Shown here in pieces: positions 52,614 to 61,281 of a stretch of 64,000 nt of DNA. The stretch is taken from the NCBI GenBank assembly GCA_039025395.1, contig JBCCOK010000025.1:6035-70034 (forward strand), written 5' to 3'. The notes under the pieces are model-generated. The model was not told the origin of the DNA. It searched no databases and was given only the letters and a program-made list of their open reading frames with translations. This stretch comes from Hoeflea_A sp039025395 (lineage in GTDB: Bacteria > Pseudomonadota > Alphaproteobacteria > Rhizobiales > Rhizobiaceae). Numbering within the stretch: position 1 is the first letter of the stretch; each line of letters starts with the position of its first letter. The position numbers and the translations under genes are program-made.

Positions 52614-52928
52614 ATGACGACAGGTCCCAACCGAATCATGGATGATTTTGCCCGGCTAATGACCGATGCCGCTGGCGCGGCGCAGGGTGTGCGCGAAGAG
52701 GTGGAAACGGCTCTGCGGGCCCAGGCGGAGCGGGTTCTGAACTCCATGGACGTGGTGAAGCGGGAGGAATTCGAGGCTGTGCGCGAAATGGCCGTAAAGG
52801 CGCGCGACGAAAATGACGCTCTCACCGGCAAGCTTGATGCACTTGAAAAGAGAATTGCCGCACTTGAAAGTGCGGGAAAGCCCAAAACCACACGCCGAAA
52901 GAGCAGCGGTACGGGCAAGTCGACCTGA
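52614..52928 (+). CDS. ubiK: Accessory factor UbiK / BMFP family
   Basis: A 104-residue protein. It is mostly helical and forms a coiled coil (about residues 55-85, KARDENDALTGKLDALEKRI), after NRIMDDFARLMTDAAGAAQG, the amphipathic start typical of the BMFP/UbiK family. UbiK supports ubiquinone assembly in E. coli; the alphaproteobacterial homologue is a membrane-interacting fusogenic protein in vitro. The C-terminal tail is basic (TTRRKSSGTGKST). Confidence 0.85.
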   Translation: MTTGPNRIMDDFARLMTDAAGAAQGVREEVETALRAQAERVLNSMDVVKREEFEAVREMAVKARDENDALTGKLDALEKRIAALESAGKPKTTRRKSSGTGKST

Positions 52929-53256
52929 ATTTTTCCGGTTAATCGTTTGTTAAGGCCGACGGACGAATCCTGTTACGGAAGAATCGGTTAACCCGTCGGC
53001 CTAAGGATTTGATTCAGTTTATTTCCACATCCGATTCCGGCCAAGCCAAAATTAATGGTGGCGCGCCGATTCCGCCGCTATACACTGAAATTGCGAGATG
53101 ATTCGAAGCAGGCTAATTACCGCCTGTACAAACGCGTCAGTGCGGTTCTGCTTTGGTTAGCGGTATCAGTTGAGTGGCATAGGAGTTCAGGCGAGCGGGG
53201 GCGGCTGCGAGGGGTCGCGCCAGCTAATTCTAAGATTCTTGTGAAGAAGGTGCGGC
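52929..53256. other. Intergenic region with strong long-range hairpin
   Basis: About 330 bases between ubiK and the YbjN gene. AGGCCGACGG (52953-52962) pairs perfectly with CCGTCGGCCT (52993-53002) across 30 bases, without a following T-run. A frame of 75 residues (53055-53282) starts in this gap but overlaps the YbjN start and has no family signal. A small RNA or terminator role is possible. Confidence 0.5.
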
Positions 53257-53757
53257 ATGAGCCTTACAGAGATTCAATATGAGCGCGAACTCAATCCGGT
53301 GGATATGATCGAGTTCGTGGCGGCGAACAATGACTGGTCGTTCGAGCGGTCGGGCGAGGACGAAATCGCCATGACGGTGCAGGGGCGCTGGTCGAGTTAC
53401 CATGTGTCATTTTCATGGATGGAGGATTTCGAGGCCCTCCATCTTGCCTGCGCATTTGATATAAAGGTTCCGGATAACCGTGTCAGCGAGGTGGTCAAAC
53501 TTCTCTACCTGCTCAACGGCCAAATCCTGATGGGCCATTTTGACTTCTGGCAGCAGGAAGATGTGGTGATATTCCGTCAGTCGCTTTTGCTGGCCGGCGG
53601 CGCCGAGCCGACGAACCAGCAGGTCGAGGTTTTGCTATCCAGTGCGCTTGAGACCTGCGAGCTTTATTTCCAGGCCTTCCAGTTTGTGATCTGGTCGGAT
53701 ATGGATGCCAAGAGCGCGACAGACACGGTCCTGTTTGAAACCGTCGGGGAAGCCTGA
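53257..53757 (+). CDS. YbjN domain protein
   Basis: A 166-residue protein of the YbjN family, with an alpha/beta fold like type III secretion chaperones (MIEFVAANNDWSFERSGEDE, GRWSSYHVSFSWMEDFEALH, LYLLNGQILMGHFDFWQQED and VIFRQSLLL). YbjN proteins act as stress-linked regulators or chaperones. proC follows after 20 bases, probably in one transcript. Confidence 0.85.
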   Translation: MSLTEIQYERELNPVDMIEFVAANNDWSFERSGEDEIAMTVQGRWSSYHVSFSWMEDFEALHLACAFDIKVPDNRVSEVVKLLYLLNGQILMGHFDFWQQEDVVIFRQSLLLAGGAEPTNQQVEVLLSSALETCELYFQAFQFVIWSDMDAKSATDTVLFETVGEA

Positions 53758-53777
53758 CGAAACCAGGGAGGTCTGAG

Positions 53778-54593
53778 ATGACGTCCGATCCCATCGTGCT
53801 GGTCGGCGCCGGCAATATGGGCGGGGCACTGCTGCGCGGCTGGTTGGCATCGGGCATCGATGCCGCCGGTGTCGAGACGATCGACCCTTCTCCTTCGCCG
53901 GCAATTCAAAACCTCATCGCTGAAAAGGGTGTTGCCCATCATCCTGCGGCGCCTGCCAACATGCAGGCGTCCGCACTTTGCATCGCCCTCAAACCGCAAA
54001 TGATGGGCGCTGTTTTGCCGACGCTGAAGCCGCTTATCGGTCCACACACGCTTTGCATCTCCGTTGCAGCAGGCACACCGCTCGCCACTTTGAGCAGGCA
54101 CTTGGGCGCCGCGCCCATGGTGCGGGCAATGCCGAATACGCCTGCCATGATCGGGCGCGGAATTACGGCAGCGCTCACCAATGGGAAGGTGAGCGAGGTG
54201 CAGCACACGCTTGCGCAGCGGCTTCTTTCGGTCTGCGGTCCGGTCGAATGGGTCGATACGGAGGATGAGATTGATGCCGTCACCGCATTGTCCGGCAGCG
54301 GTCCGGCCTACGTGTTTTACGTGACGGAATGTATGGCGGAAGCGGGGCGAAAGGCCGGGCTCGATGCCGACCTTGCGATGCGCCTCGCGCGCGCGACCGT
54401 TGCGGGGGCGGGAGAACTGATGCATCGGTCTGAGGAGGATGCGGCAATCTTGAGGAAAAACGTGACATCGCCAGGCGGAACAACGGCCGCGGCACTCGAT
54501 GTGATGATGCGTGACAACGGGTTGAAAGCCATCTTCGAAGAGGCCATTGCCGCGGCAAAACGCCGGGCCCACGAACTTGCGGAGCACGGATGA
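53778..54593 (+). CDS. proC: Pyrroline-5-carboxylate reductase
   Basis: Final step of proline synthesis, using NAD(P)H. 271 residues. The Rossmann motif is VLVGAGNMGGALLRGWL, then MVRAMPNTPAMIGRGITAAL and the C-terminal dimer domain VTALSGSGPAYVFYV, with NVTSPGGTTAAALDVM. Normal length. It overlaps the CsaA-like gene by four bases. Confidence 0.96.
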   Translation: MTSDPIVLVGAGNMGGALLRGWLASGIDAAGVETIDPSPSPAIQNLIAEKGVAHHPAAPANMQASALCIALKPQMMGAVLPTLKPLIGPHTLCISVAAGTPLATLSRHLGAAPMVRAMPNTPAMIGRGITAALTNGKVSEVQHTLAQRLLSVCGPVEWVDTEDEIDAVTALSGSGPAYVFYVTECMAEAGRKAGLDADLAMRLARATVAGAGELMHRSEEDAAILRKNVTSPGGTTAAALDVMMRDNGLKAIFEEAIAAAKRRAHELAEHG

Positions 54594-54931
54594 GCGATCA
54601 GATCACATGGCAGGATTTCGAAAAGGTCGATATCCGCGCTGGCACAATTGTCGAGGCGGAGGTTTTTCCCGAGGCCCGAAAGCCGGCTTACAAGCTCAAA
54701 GTGGACTTTGGCCCGGATATTGGCGTGCGCAAGTCGTCTGCTCAGATCACAAAGCACTATCAACCTGAAGATTTAGTCGGCAAACAGGTAATGGCAGTGG
54801 TCAATTTTCCACCTAGGCAGATCGGTCCTGTCATGTCGGAAGTTCTGGTGCTCGGCTTTCCGGACGAAGACGGCGCGGTTGTGCTCGCAGCAATTGACAA
54901 GAAAGTGCCTGATGGCGGGCGCTTGTTTTAG
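54590..54931 (+). CDS. tRNA-binding protein, CsaA-like
   Basis: A 113-residue single OB-fold domain related to the C-terminal tRNA-binding domain of MetRS. Motifs: DIRAGTIVEAEVFPEARKPA, YKLKVDFGPDIGVRKSSAQI, VMAVVNFPPRQIGPVMSEVL and VLGFPDEDGAVVLAAIDKKV. CsaA was first seen as a chaperone in export in Bacillus; in alphaproteobacteria the role is not defined. Coupled to proC. Confidence 0.92.
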   Translation: MSDQITWQDFEKVDIRAGTIVEAEVFPEARKPAYKLKVDFGPDIGVRKSSAQITKHYQPEDLVGKQVMAVVNFPPRQIGPVMSEVLVLGFPDEDGAVVLAAIDKKVPDGGRLF

Positions 54932-54944
54932 CGGGGCTTTTCCT

Positions 54945-54959
54945 CCGGGTTTGACCCGG
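54945..54959 (+). terminator. Hairpin after proC-csaA
   Basis: CCGGGT, loop TTG, ACCCGG: a perfect six-base stem 14 bases after the stop. No T-run follows, so its role as a terminator is uncertain. Confidence 0.35.
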
Positions 54960-55119
54960 CAATCCAATAATTCGCCGGCAAATAAATTTCCGTTTTGTGC
55001 CTTTCAATGGCCAGATATGCAGGGCGTATCGACTGCGGGCGCACGGACGCCTATAGTCCGCCCCGGATTTACACGACAAATGCGGATGAGCATTTCTGAA
55101 GAGATTTGAGGGCAAAGAC

Positions 55120-56094
55120 GTGAGAGCAATCAGAGCGCATGAATTCGGCGGACCCAACGTGTTGCAACTGGACAAAACCGACGACCCGACGCCCGGGCCC
55201 GGCGAAATCGTCTTCGATATGCGCGCCTCCGGCGTGAACCCGGCAGACACTTATATGCGCAACGGCACCTATGCGATCGTGCCCGATCTGCCCTACATAC
55301 CCGGCGGCGATGCGGCAGGCATCGTCTCCGCCGTCGGCCCCGATGTCAGTGAATTTGCGGTCGGTGATGCTGTGTTTACCGGAACGGCGCTGACCTTCGA
55401 TCTCACCGGCTGTTATGCGGAAAAGATCAAGCGCAGCGTCACGCAGGTCATGAAGCTTCCAGATCAGGTCGATTTTGCGCAAGCCGCAGCCTTCGGTGTG
55501 TCCTATCCCACTGCCCACTGGGCGCTTTTTGAGCGGGGCGGCGCGAAAGGCGGCGAAACCGTCTTCATTCACGGCGCCAGTGGATCGGTCGGCACGTCAG
55601 CCATCCAGCTGGCCAAGCGCGCAGGATTGACCGTCATCGGCAGTGGCGGAACCGAAAAGGGTCTTGAGCTTATCCGCAGCGAAGGCGCCGATCTTGCGGT
55701 CGATCATACCAGGGACGGGTATTTGGACCAGGTAACCGCCTTTACCGGCGGCCAGGGGCCGCATCTGATCCTTGAGATGCTCGCCGATGTGAATCTCGAA
55801 AACGATCTGGAGCGGCTGGCGAAGTATGGGCGCGTCGTCATCATCGGATGCCGGGGCGAGATCACCATCAATCCGCGTGTTGCGATGATGAAAGAGCTTG
55901 ATATCAAGGGTATCGCGCTGTGGAACGCGACGGCGGACAAGATGAAACCGATCATGGCGGACATTCTGTCGGGCGTGGCCGATGGCTCGCTGAAACCCGT
56001 CGTCGGCAAGACAATGCCACTAGCGGATGCAGCAGGCGCACATGTCGCGGTGATGGAGCCGGGCGCGCACGGAAAGCTCATCCTGGTGCCGTGA
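55120..56094 (+). CDS. NADPH:quinone oxidoreductase-like protein (zinc-independent MDR)
   Basis: A 324-residue medium-chain reductase starting with GTG. N-terminal GroES-like domain (SGVNPADTYMRNGTY, IPGGDAAGIVSAVG), then Rossmann domain with GETVFIHGASGSVGTSAIQL. The Cys/His ligands of zinc alcohol dehydrogenases are absent, as in QOR/zeta-crystallin. It reduces quinones or enones with NADPH. It ends 25 bases before a convergent gene; TGAGGCC/GGCCTCA (56092-56121) forms a stem across the junction. Confidence 0.92.
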   Translation: MRAIRAHEFGGPNVLQLDKTDDPTPGPGEIVFDMRASGVNPADTYMRNGTYAIVPDLPYIPGGDAAGIVSAVGPDVSEFAVGDAVFTGTALTFDLTGCYAEKIKRSVTQVMKLPDQVDFAQAAAFGVSYPTAHWALFERGGAKGGETVFIHGASGSVGTSAIQLAKRAGLTVIGSGGTEKGLELIRSEGADLAVDHTRDGYLDQVTAFTGGQGPHLILEMLADVNLENDLERLAKYGRVVIIGCRGEITINPRVAMMKELDIKGIALWNATADKMKPIMADILSGVADGSLKPVVGKTMPLADAAGAHVAVMEPGAHGKLILVP

Positions 56095-56121
56095 GGCCGC
56101 CTTGCGAATACGATGGCCTCA
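56092..56121. terminator. Inverted repeat between convergent genes
   Basis: TGAGGCC (56092-56098) pairs with GGCCTCA (56115-56121) across a 16-base loop. It includes the stop codons of both convergent genes. No T-run; possibly a bidirectional terminator. Confidence 0.35.
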
Positions 56122-56496
56122 TTGACCGGGGCAGCGTTTGAGCGGGCCGTTTGTCAGCGTGAAATCCCAGCGCAGGGTCAGATTCTCGTCGGACAGGGTC
56201 AAGCCGAGGAGATAGCTGCGGACCGCATCCTCGCCACACAGGGCCTGCGCGCCCGTCACGACGTCGTTCTCGCGCGTCTCCAAGGGACCCCAGTCCAGGC
56301 GGCACCAGATCTGGCCGTGACGCAACCAGCCCGAATTGATCATGAACGGTTCCGCCATGACGGTCCCGCCCTCCATAATCGACGTCCGCGCACATTGGCC
56401 GGGAGTGCCCCATGTGCCGTAAAATACGGCGCGGTCATCGGCAGCAGCGGGTAAGGCTGTCAGGACGATGACGGCGATCAAGAAAGACAAGCGCAT
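56119..56496 (-). CDS. Hypothetical exported protein
   Basis: A 125-residue protein with a signal peptide (MRLSFLIAVIVLTALPAAA, cleavage before DD). The mature part has four Cys (GQCART, IWCRLD, ALCGED, KRCPG), probably two disulfides, and FYGTWGTPGQCAR, SGWLRHGQIWCRLDWGPLE. I do not recognise the family. Likely periplasmic. Confidence 0.72.
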   Translation of the reverse strand: MRLSFLIAVIVLTALPAAADDRAVFYGTWGTPGQCARTSIMEGGTVMAEPFMINSGWLRHGQIWCRLDWGPLETRENDVVTGAQALCGEDAVRSYLLGLTLSDENLTLRWDFTLTNGPLKRCPGQ

Positions 56497-56764
56497 GATA
56501 CCCGGATAGCCGATGCCAGCGATATAACCAAATCACTTCGCCCTGATCATTGCGCTTCCATCGGGACTCCGCCCTCGCAGGCCTCTCACGGGACATTGAT
56601 CCGCTTTTGATTGGCGACCGATCAGCCTGGGGCCGTAAGGTGGCGGCGCGTGGTTGGTCGCCCGCATTTTGGCATGGCAGCACTGCACGCAGCGAAATTA
56701 ACGGGCCGGGGCATCGCCGCGCCAGCCATTTGATCCTTGAACTGATACGCGAAAGGCTTTTCGT

Positions 56765-58153
56765 ATGACATTGGCAATCGGCTCTCATTCCCGCCTTATC
56801 GCGTCCGCATGTGTGGTCGCTGTTCTTTGTCTATTCGGATCATGGAGCGTGCAGGCGCAGGATAACGCTCCGCTGCCCGACTATGTCATCGAGGCATTCG
56901 GTGAACGGCCATCAGTTCCGCAAGGTCCGCTTTCCGAGGAACTGCAGTCTGCGGTTCAGGTGGCCTTTGTTGACAGCATCGCGCAATCGTCCTGGGGCAG
57001 CGCGCAAACGGAAGCTTTGAATGCGATCGCCGCTTCGAAAGACCCTCGGCTCGGCTGGATCATCAGCGATCTGCTGCGCTTTGCATCGTCGCCGCAATTG
57101 AACGCGATCCTGGCCAATGCCGCGTCCGAACTTTTGGGCAGGGACCTGTCGGCACGAAATGCCTGGGGTGGCGTGACTGACCATCTCATCGCCTGGGACA
57201 TACCGGCGCCGCCGGGCTATCTGGATGTCAAACGGTCGATCTTCACCAGCATCATTCCCGGCTGGGACCGGATTTTCGTCGAAGGCGATATCGATTGGCG
57301 GCTGGTGTCCTGGGGCGGCGTGCTGATCGACAACCGGGCGCACGACCGGACCGATGACGTCTGCAATTGCATTCCGGCTGCGGACAATCCGGAAGTCATC
57401 AGCGCCGACGAGGCAGACTGGCTCGATGATGACGATGTCGTCTTCGGGATTACGATAAACGGCGAGTCCCGCGCCTATCCGCGGCAGATCATGGAAGTCC
57501 GCGAGATGGTCAACGACACGCTTGGCGGACGTGATCTGGGAATTCCCTATTGCACCTTGTGCGGTGCGGCGCAGGCCTATTTCACCGACCGGCTGCCGGA
57601 GGGGATCGAACGGCCGATCCTGCGCACATCCGGTCTGCTCATCCGGTCCAACAAGGTGATGTATGATTTGAACACCTACTCGGTATTCGACACGTTTCTC
57701 GGCCGCGCCGTCACCGGGCCGCTCGCAGAAAAGGATTTGCAGCTCGAACAGGCGACCGTGGTGACAACCGATTGGGGACGGTGGAAAAGAGACCACCCCG
57801 AAACAACGGTGTTGAAAGAGCGGTATGCGCTTGGCCGCGATCCCGATTTTCGGAACACGAGGGACGCGAACGGCCCGATTTTCCCGGTCGGCGATGTCGA
57901 TCCGAGGCTGCCGGTTCATGAGGATATTATCGGCGCGGTAACCGCCTCGGGCAAACCGGTGGCGTTTCAGCGCAGCAAGGCCTTTGTCGCACTACAGAAT
58001 GGTGAAGAGATCGCCTTTGAAAACGTCCGTCTCGAGCTTGATGCGGGCGGTATTCGCGCAGTCGATCAGGACGGGTCCGATCTCGGCAGCCACCAGGCCT
58101 TCTGGTTTGCCTGGTCGCAGTTTCACCCTGAGACCGCGCTTTGGCCTGAATAG
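56765..58153 (+). CDS. DUF3179 domain protein
   Basis: A 462-residue exported protein. A signal peptide covers residues 1-31 (ACVVAVLCLFGSWSVQAQD). The DUF3179 domain in the second half has DDVVFGITINGESRAYPRQI, LGIPYCTLCGAAQAYFTDRL with CxxC, SGLLIRSNKVMYDLNTYSVF and LRLDAGG-type end (LELDAGGIRAVDQDGSDL), ending FAWSQFHPETALW. The family is common in bacteria and of unknown function. No partner gene in sight. Confidence 0.88.
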   Translation: MTLAIGSHSRLIASACVVAVLCLFGSWSVQAQDNAPLPDYVIEAFGERPSVPQGPLSEELQSAVQVAFVDSIAQSSWGSAQTEALNAIAASKDPRLGWIISDLLRFASSPQLNAILANAASELLGRDLSARNAWGGVTDHLIAWDIPAPPGYLDVKRSIFTSIIPGWDRIFVEGDIDWRLVSWGGVLIDNRAHDRTDDVCNCIPAADNPEVISADEADWLDDDDVVFGITINGESRAYPRQIMEVREMVNDTLGGRDLGIPYCTLCGAAQAYFTDRLPEGIERPILRTSGLLIRSNKVMYDLNTYSVFDTFLGRAVTGPLAEKDLQLEQATVVTTDWGRWKRDHPETTVLKERYALGRDPDFRNTRDANGPIFPVGDVDPRLPVHEDIIGAVTASGKPVAFQRSKAFVALQNGEEIAFENVRLELDAGGIRAVDQDGSDLGSHQAFWFAWSQFHPETALWPE

Positions 58154-58212
58154 CGCTTACACTTAGGGAATCTGGTCTTCAGGCAGCTCCAGTCACTGTG
58201 AAACCTGGAAGA

Positions 58213-59595
58213 TCAGGCCGGGACGGTGATGGTTGCCTTGAGGCCGCCCATAGGGCTGTCGGAAAGGGTAATATCGCCGCCATGGCTGCGGGCAATGTCG
58301 CGGGCAATGGCCAGTCCGAGACCGGTGCCGCCTTCGTCCTGATTGCGTGCCTCGTCAAGCCGGAAGAAAGGCTTGAAGACCTCCTCGCGCATGTTCGGCG
58401 GAATGCCGGGCCCGTCGTCGTCGATCACGATGGTCAGCCAGCCAGTGCGAACCGAGGCCTGAAGCCTGATGTTGTGCGCGTGGCGGCAGGCATTGGTGGT
58501 CAGGTTCATGACCAGCCGGGAAAAGGCGTTCGGCCTGACTTTGACAAGAGGCGGCCCATCCAGCGAACAGATCAGGTTGCGGTCATGCAGCGCTGCGTGT
58601 TCTTCCAGTTTTGCGAACAGGGCCTGCAGGTTGAGTTCGCCGACATCCTCCTGTGCTTCGCCGCGCGCGAAGGACAGATAGCCTTCCAGCATCGACTGCA
58701 TGTCCTCAATATCGGCGTTGAGGGTTGCCGTCTCATCGTGGTTGCCGACCAGCGCAAGCTGCAGGCGGAACCGGGTCAGGATGGTGCGCAGATCATGGCT
58801 GACGCCCGTGAGCATGGCGGTCCGCTGTTCGATCTGTTTTTCGATGCGCTCGCGCATCTGGATAAAGGCAAGCCCGGCCCGGCGAATTTCATCGGCGCCG
58901 CGCGGTTTGAACTCCTCCGGCATCCGTTGGCCTTTGCCGAAGCTTTCCGCCGCGTCGGCGAGGCTGAGTATTGGCCGGATCTGACCACGCAGGAACAGGA
59001 TCGCGATAATGAGGAGCACCAGCGATGTGCCGACCATCCACAGCAGGAAGATATGCGTGTTGGACGCATAGGCCTGGCTCCGCCGGGCAAAAACGCGCAA
59101 CACCTTGTCATCAAGCTGGATACGGATTTCAACCAGGTCCGAATTGCCGATCGTATCGATCCAGAAGGGCCTTCGGATCTGCCGCGTGATCTCTTCGCTG
59201 AGAATAGAGTCCAGGATGGAGAAAAACGGCTTGGTCCGCGGTGGCGGCAGCGCGCCCTCAGGCTCGATGGCAATGTTGAGCGCCAGCCTGTCGCGCGACA
59301 ATCGGATAATCTCCTCATAACCCGCGTCCTGCGGATAGGTGTCGATGACGTCGATTATGGCGGCAATGTCACGGGTCACGGCCGTCGAAAGCCGCTGTGT
59401 GACGGTCTGCCAGTGCCGCTCCATGAACACGAAAGCGATCACCGACTGCAGGATGACCATCGGCACGATGATGATCAGGAGCGTTCGCCCGTAAAGACCG
59501 GTAGGGATGCGCCGCATCAGCCAACTGGTGAAGCGGCGATAGCCCGTTGTCGGGTAGCGTTCGTAATCGCGTCTAATCGAGTCGATCGTCGTCAT
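58213..59595 (-). CDS. Sensor histidine kinase, EnvZ-like
   Basis: A 460-residue kinase. Two membrane segments (about 38-58 and 183-203) enclose a periplasmic sensor; a HAMP domain follows (about 204-256). The H-box has His267 in GVSHDLRTILTRFRLQL. The ATPase shows the N-box RLVMNLTTNACRHAHNI, DDDGPGIP, FRLDEARNQDEGGTGLGLAI. This EnvZ-type order with its OmpR-type partner upstream suggests an envelope or osmotic role. The pair resembles rhizobial systems near PetRS/CenKR; this is by memory. It lies 243 bases after the response regulator. Confidence 0.92.
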   Translation of the reverse strand: MTTIDSIRRDYERYPTTGYRRFTSWLMRRIPTGLYGRTLLIIIVPMVILQSVIAFVFMERHWQTVTQRLSTAVTRDIAAIIDVIDTYPQDAGYEEIIRLSRDRLALNIAIEPEGALPPPRTKPFFSILDSILSEEITRQIRRPFWIDTIGNSDLVEIRIQLDDKVLRVFARRSQAYASNTHIFLLWMVGTSLVLLIIAILFLRGQIRPILSLADAAESFGKGQRMPEEFKPRGADEIRRAGLAFIQMRERIEKQIEQRTAMLTGVSHDLRTILTRFRLQLALVGNHDETATLNADIEDMQSMLEGYLSFARGEAQEDVGELNLQALFAKLEEHAALHDRNLICSLDGPPLVKVRPNAFSRLVMNLTTNACRHAHNIRLQASVRTGWLTIVIDDDGPGIPPNMREEVFKPFFRLDEARNQDEGGTGLGLAIARDIARSHGGDITLSDSPMGGLKATITVPA

Positions 59596-59838
59596 TGGCC
59601 GATTCCGTTTGCGCGCGGATCAATCCTGTATCGAATGGGCCGCACAGCGCGACTACCTTATAACAGAGATTTCGAGATTCGATACAATTCGTGAGCACCT
59701 GCGCCTGACCCGGCTTGAACGCCGGCACATGCCGAGCGGCTGCCAAGCCGCCGCGCGCCTTGCATTTGCGAGCGAAGATTTTATTCAAAGTGCCGGTTAT
59801 CGTGGATTAATGCGCCTTTCAAGGCGGGGACAGGCAGT

Positions 59839-60531
59839 CTATTCGACACTCAGCCTGTAGCCGATACCGCGTACGGTCTGAAGCCACATGGGGTTGGCCG
59901 GGTCTTCCTCGATCTTGCGGCGAAGACGGTTGATCTGCACGTCAATTGTACGCTCGCCAATATCAATGTCTTCGCCAACCAGTTCGTGACGCGGAATGGT
60001 CTCGCCGGGGCGCTGCGCGAACTGAACCATGATTTCCTGCTCGCGATCCGTCAGGCGAACCACTTCCGGACCTCGTTTGAGCTCCCTGCGCGCGAGGCCG
60101 AAGGTGTAGGGTCCAAACACGATCTGTTCGATTTGCGGGATCTCGGGCGGTCCGCCGCGTTTGAGGATATTGTTGATGCGCAACACCAGTTCGCGCGGAT
60201 CGAAAGGTTTAGAGAGGTAGTCGTCGGCGCCGGCTTCAAGCCCCTCCAGTCGGTTGTTTACTTCCGCGAGGGCGGTCAGCATAAGGATCGGTACGTCGCG
60301 CACTTCGCGCAGGTCCTTGGTGAGAGCAACGCCGGTTTCTCCTGGCATCATGACGTCGACAACCAGCAGATCGAATTCCAGGCCTTCAAGCTTGCGCCTT
60401 GCCTCGGCCGCATCGGAGGCGATTGTCACGCGGAAACCCTGCTCGCTCAGATAGCGGTGCAAAAGGTCGCGGATACGGGTGTCGTCGTCGACGACGAGCA
60501 GATGTGCCGCATTGTCGGAAAGAGCTTCCAA
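59839..60531 (-). CDS. OmpR-family response regulator
   Basis: A 230-residue regulator. The start is a TTG at 60531 with AAAGGGAG about ten bases upstream. Receiver: LLVVDDDTRIRDLL, the phosphoacceptor Asp59 in LLVVDVMMPG, and LSKPFDP. The C-terminal winged helix has RLTDREQEIMVQFAQRPGET, DIDIGERTIDVQINRLRRKI and QTVRGIGYRL. It resembles PetR/CenR-type regulators of alphaproteobacteria. The MarR gene lies 32 bases upstream on the same strand. Confidence 0.93.
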   Translation of the reverse strand: MEALSDNAAHLLVVDDDTRIRDLLHRYLSEQGFRVTIASDAAEARRKLEGLEFDLLVVDVMMPGETGVALTKDLREVRDVPILMLTALAEVNNRLEGLEAGADDYLSKPFDPRELVLRINNILKRGGPPEIPQIEQIVFGPYTFGLARRELKRGPEVVRLTDREQEIMVQFAQRPGETIPRHELVGEDIDIGERTIDVQINRLRRKIEEDPANPMWLQTVRGIGYRLSVE

Positions 60532-60563
60532 TTGATTGCCGCTCCCTTTATGCCGTCGCCGTT

Positions 60564-61046
60564 TTACGTGCGACCGACCATTGCGCGCAGGAACTGTTTT
60601 ACCGCGTCCTGACCGTCCTGATCGATGTCCTTTAGTGCTCTGGCTATGCGGCGAGACTGTGGCCGGGCCAATTCAAGCGCCAGTTCGCGGCCTTTGCGGG
60701 TTGGATACAGGCGCCGCTGGCGTCGATCGTTCGGTCCCTCGACCTGATGGATAAATCCATAGTCAACCAGTTGCTTGAGAACGCGGGCAAGGCTCTGCTT
60801 GGTTATTTTCAATGTATCGAGGAGGTCGGCGACCGTCATTCCCGGCTGTCTGTTGACGAAATGGACGACGCGGTGATGCGCGCGCCCGAAACCGGATTTT
60901 TCAAGGATCGCATCGGGATCCGAGGTAAAATCGCGATAGGCAAAATACAGCATCTCGATGATCGCGAAATCGATGCCATCGTTTTCTGACATTGGTCCGG
61001 TGATCGTATCGGCGTCGGGTATTTTTCTTGCCCGCAAGGACGGCAT
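60564..61046 (-). CDS. MarR family transcriptional regulator
   Basis: About 160 residues from the ATG at 61046, which follows AAGGAAG at good distance. The winged helix has MTVADLLDTLKITKQSLARV LKQL, VEGPNDRRQRRLYPTRKGRE. A perfect 10-base dyad at 61063-61089 lies just upstream of its ribosome site, so it is probably autoregulated. Divergent from ilvE (about 235 bases between starts) and followed by the two-component pair, which could share its transcript. Confidence 0.9.
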   Translation of the reverse strand: MPSLRARKIPDADTITGPMSENDGIDFAIIEMLYFAYRDFTSDPDAILEKSGFGRAHHRVVHFVNRQPGMTVADLLDTLKITKQSLARVLKQLVDYGFIHQVEGPNDRRQRRLYPTRKGRELALELARPQSRRIARALKDIDQDGQDAVKQFLRAMVGRT

Positions 61047-61062
61047 GGCGGCGCTTCCTTTC

Positions 61063-61089
61063 AATTATGTCAGCCATGTTGACATAATT
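61063..61089. promoter_or_regulatory. Perfect dyad operator of the MarR gene at 61046
   Basis: AATTATGTCA (61063-61072), spacer GCCATGT, TGACATAATT (61080-61089): ten bases per arm without mismatch, AT-rich, 17 bases upstream of the MarR start. This is the best operator-like site in the window. Confidence 0.7.
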
Positions 61090-61228
61090 TGATGCTATTG
61101 ATAGCCTTCGGGAACGTCAAGGATGTAAAGCCCCCAATTAGACTTGGAACTGGCGTTTTCACGGACGACTGCAATCCGATGGCCAAATCGCTGTTTAGGC
61201 GGGCTCGTTTGATATCCGACGCACATAC

Positions 61229-61264
61229 ACAAAGACTTGCGCTGGCACAAAGACTTGCGCTGGT
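61229..61264. repeat. 18-base tandem duplication upstream of ilvE
   Basis: ACAAAGACTTGCGCTGG occurs twice at 18-base spacing (61229-61246 and 61247-61264; only the last base differs). It ends five bases before the GGAGG ribosome site (61270-61274) of the aminotransferase. In an upstream frame ending at TAA 61275-61277 it encodes a repeated RLALxQ block. Confidence 0.9.
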
Positions 61265-61281
61265 GCGCTGGAGGTAATGCA

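Noticed and set aside
53055..53282. 75-codon frame before the YbjN gene
   Set aside because: It overlaps the YbjN start in another frame, is Arg-rich and lacks a ribosome site.
58198..59694. 498-codon open frame on the plus strand opposite the histidine kinase
   Set aside because: The kinase on the minus strand has all H, N and G boxes; the opposite frame has no recognisable feature and is a codon-bias shadow.
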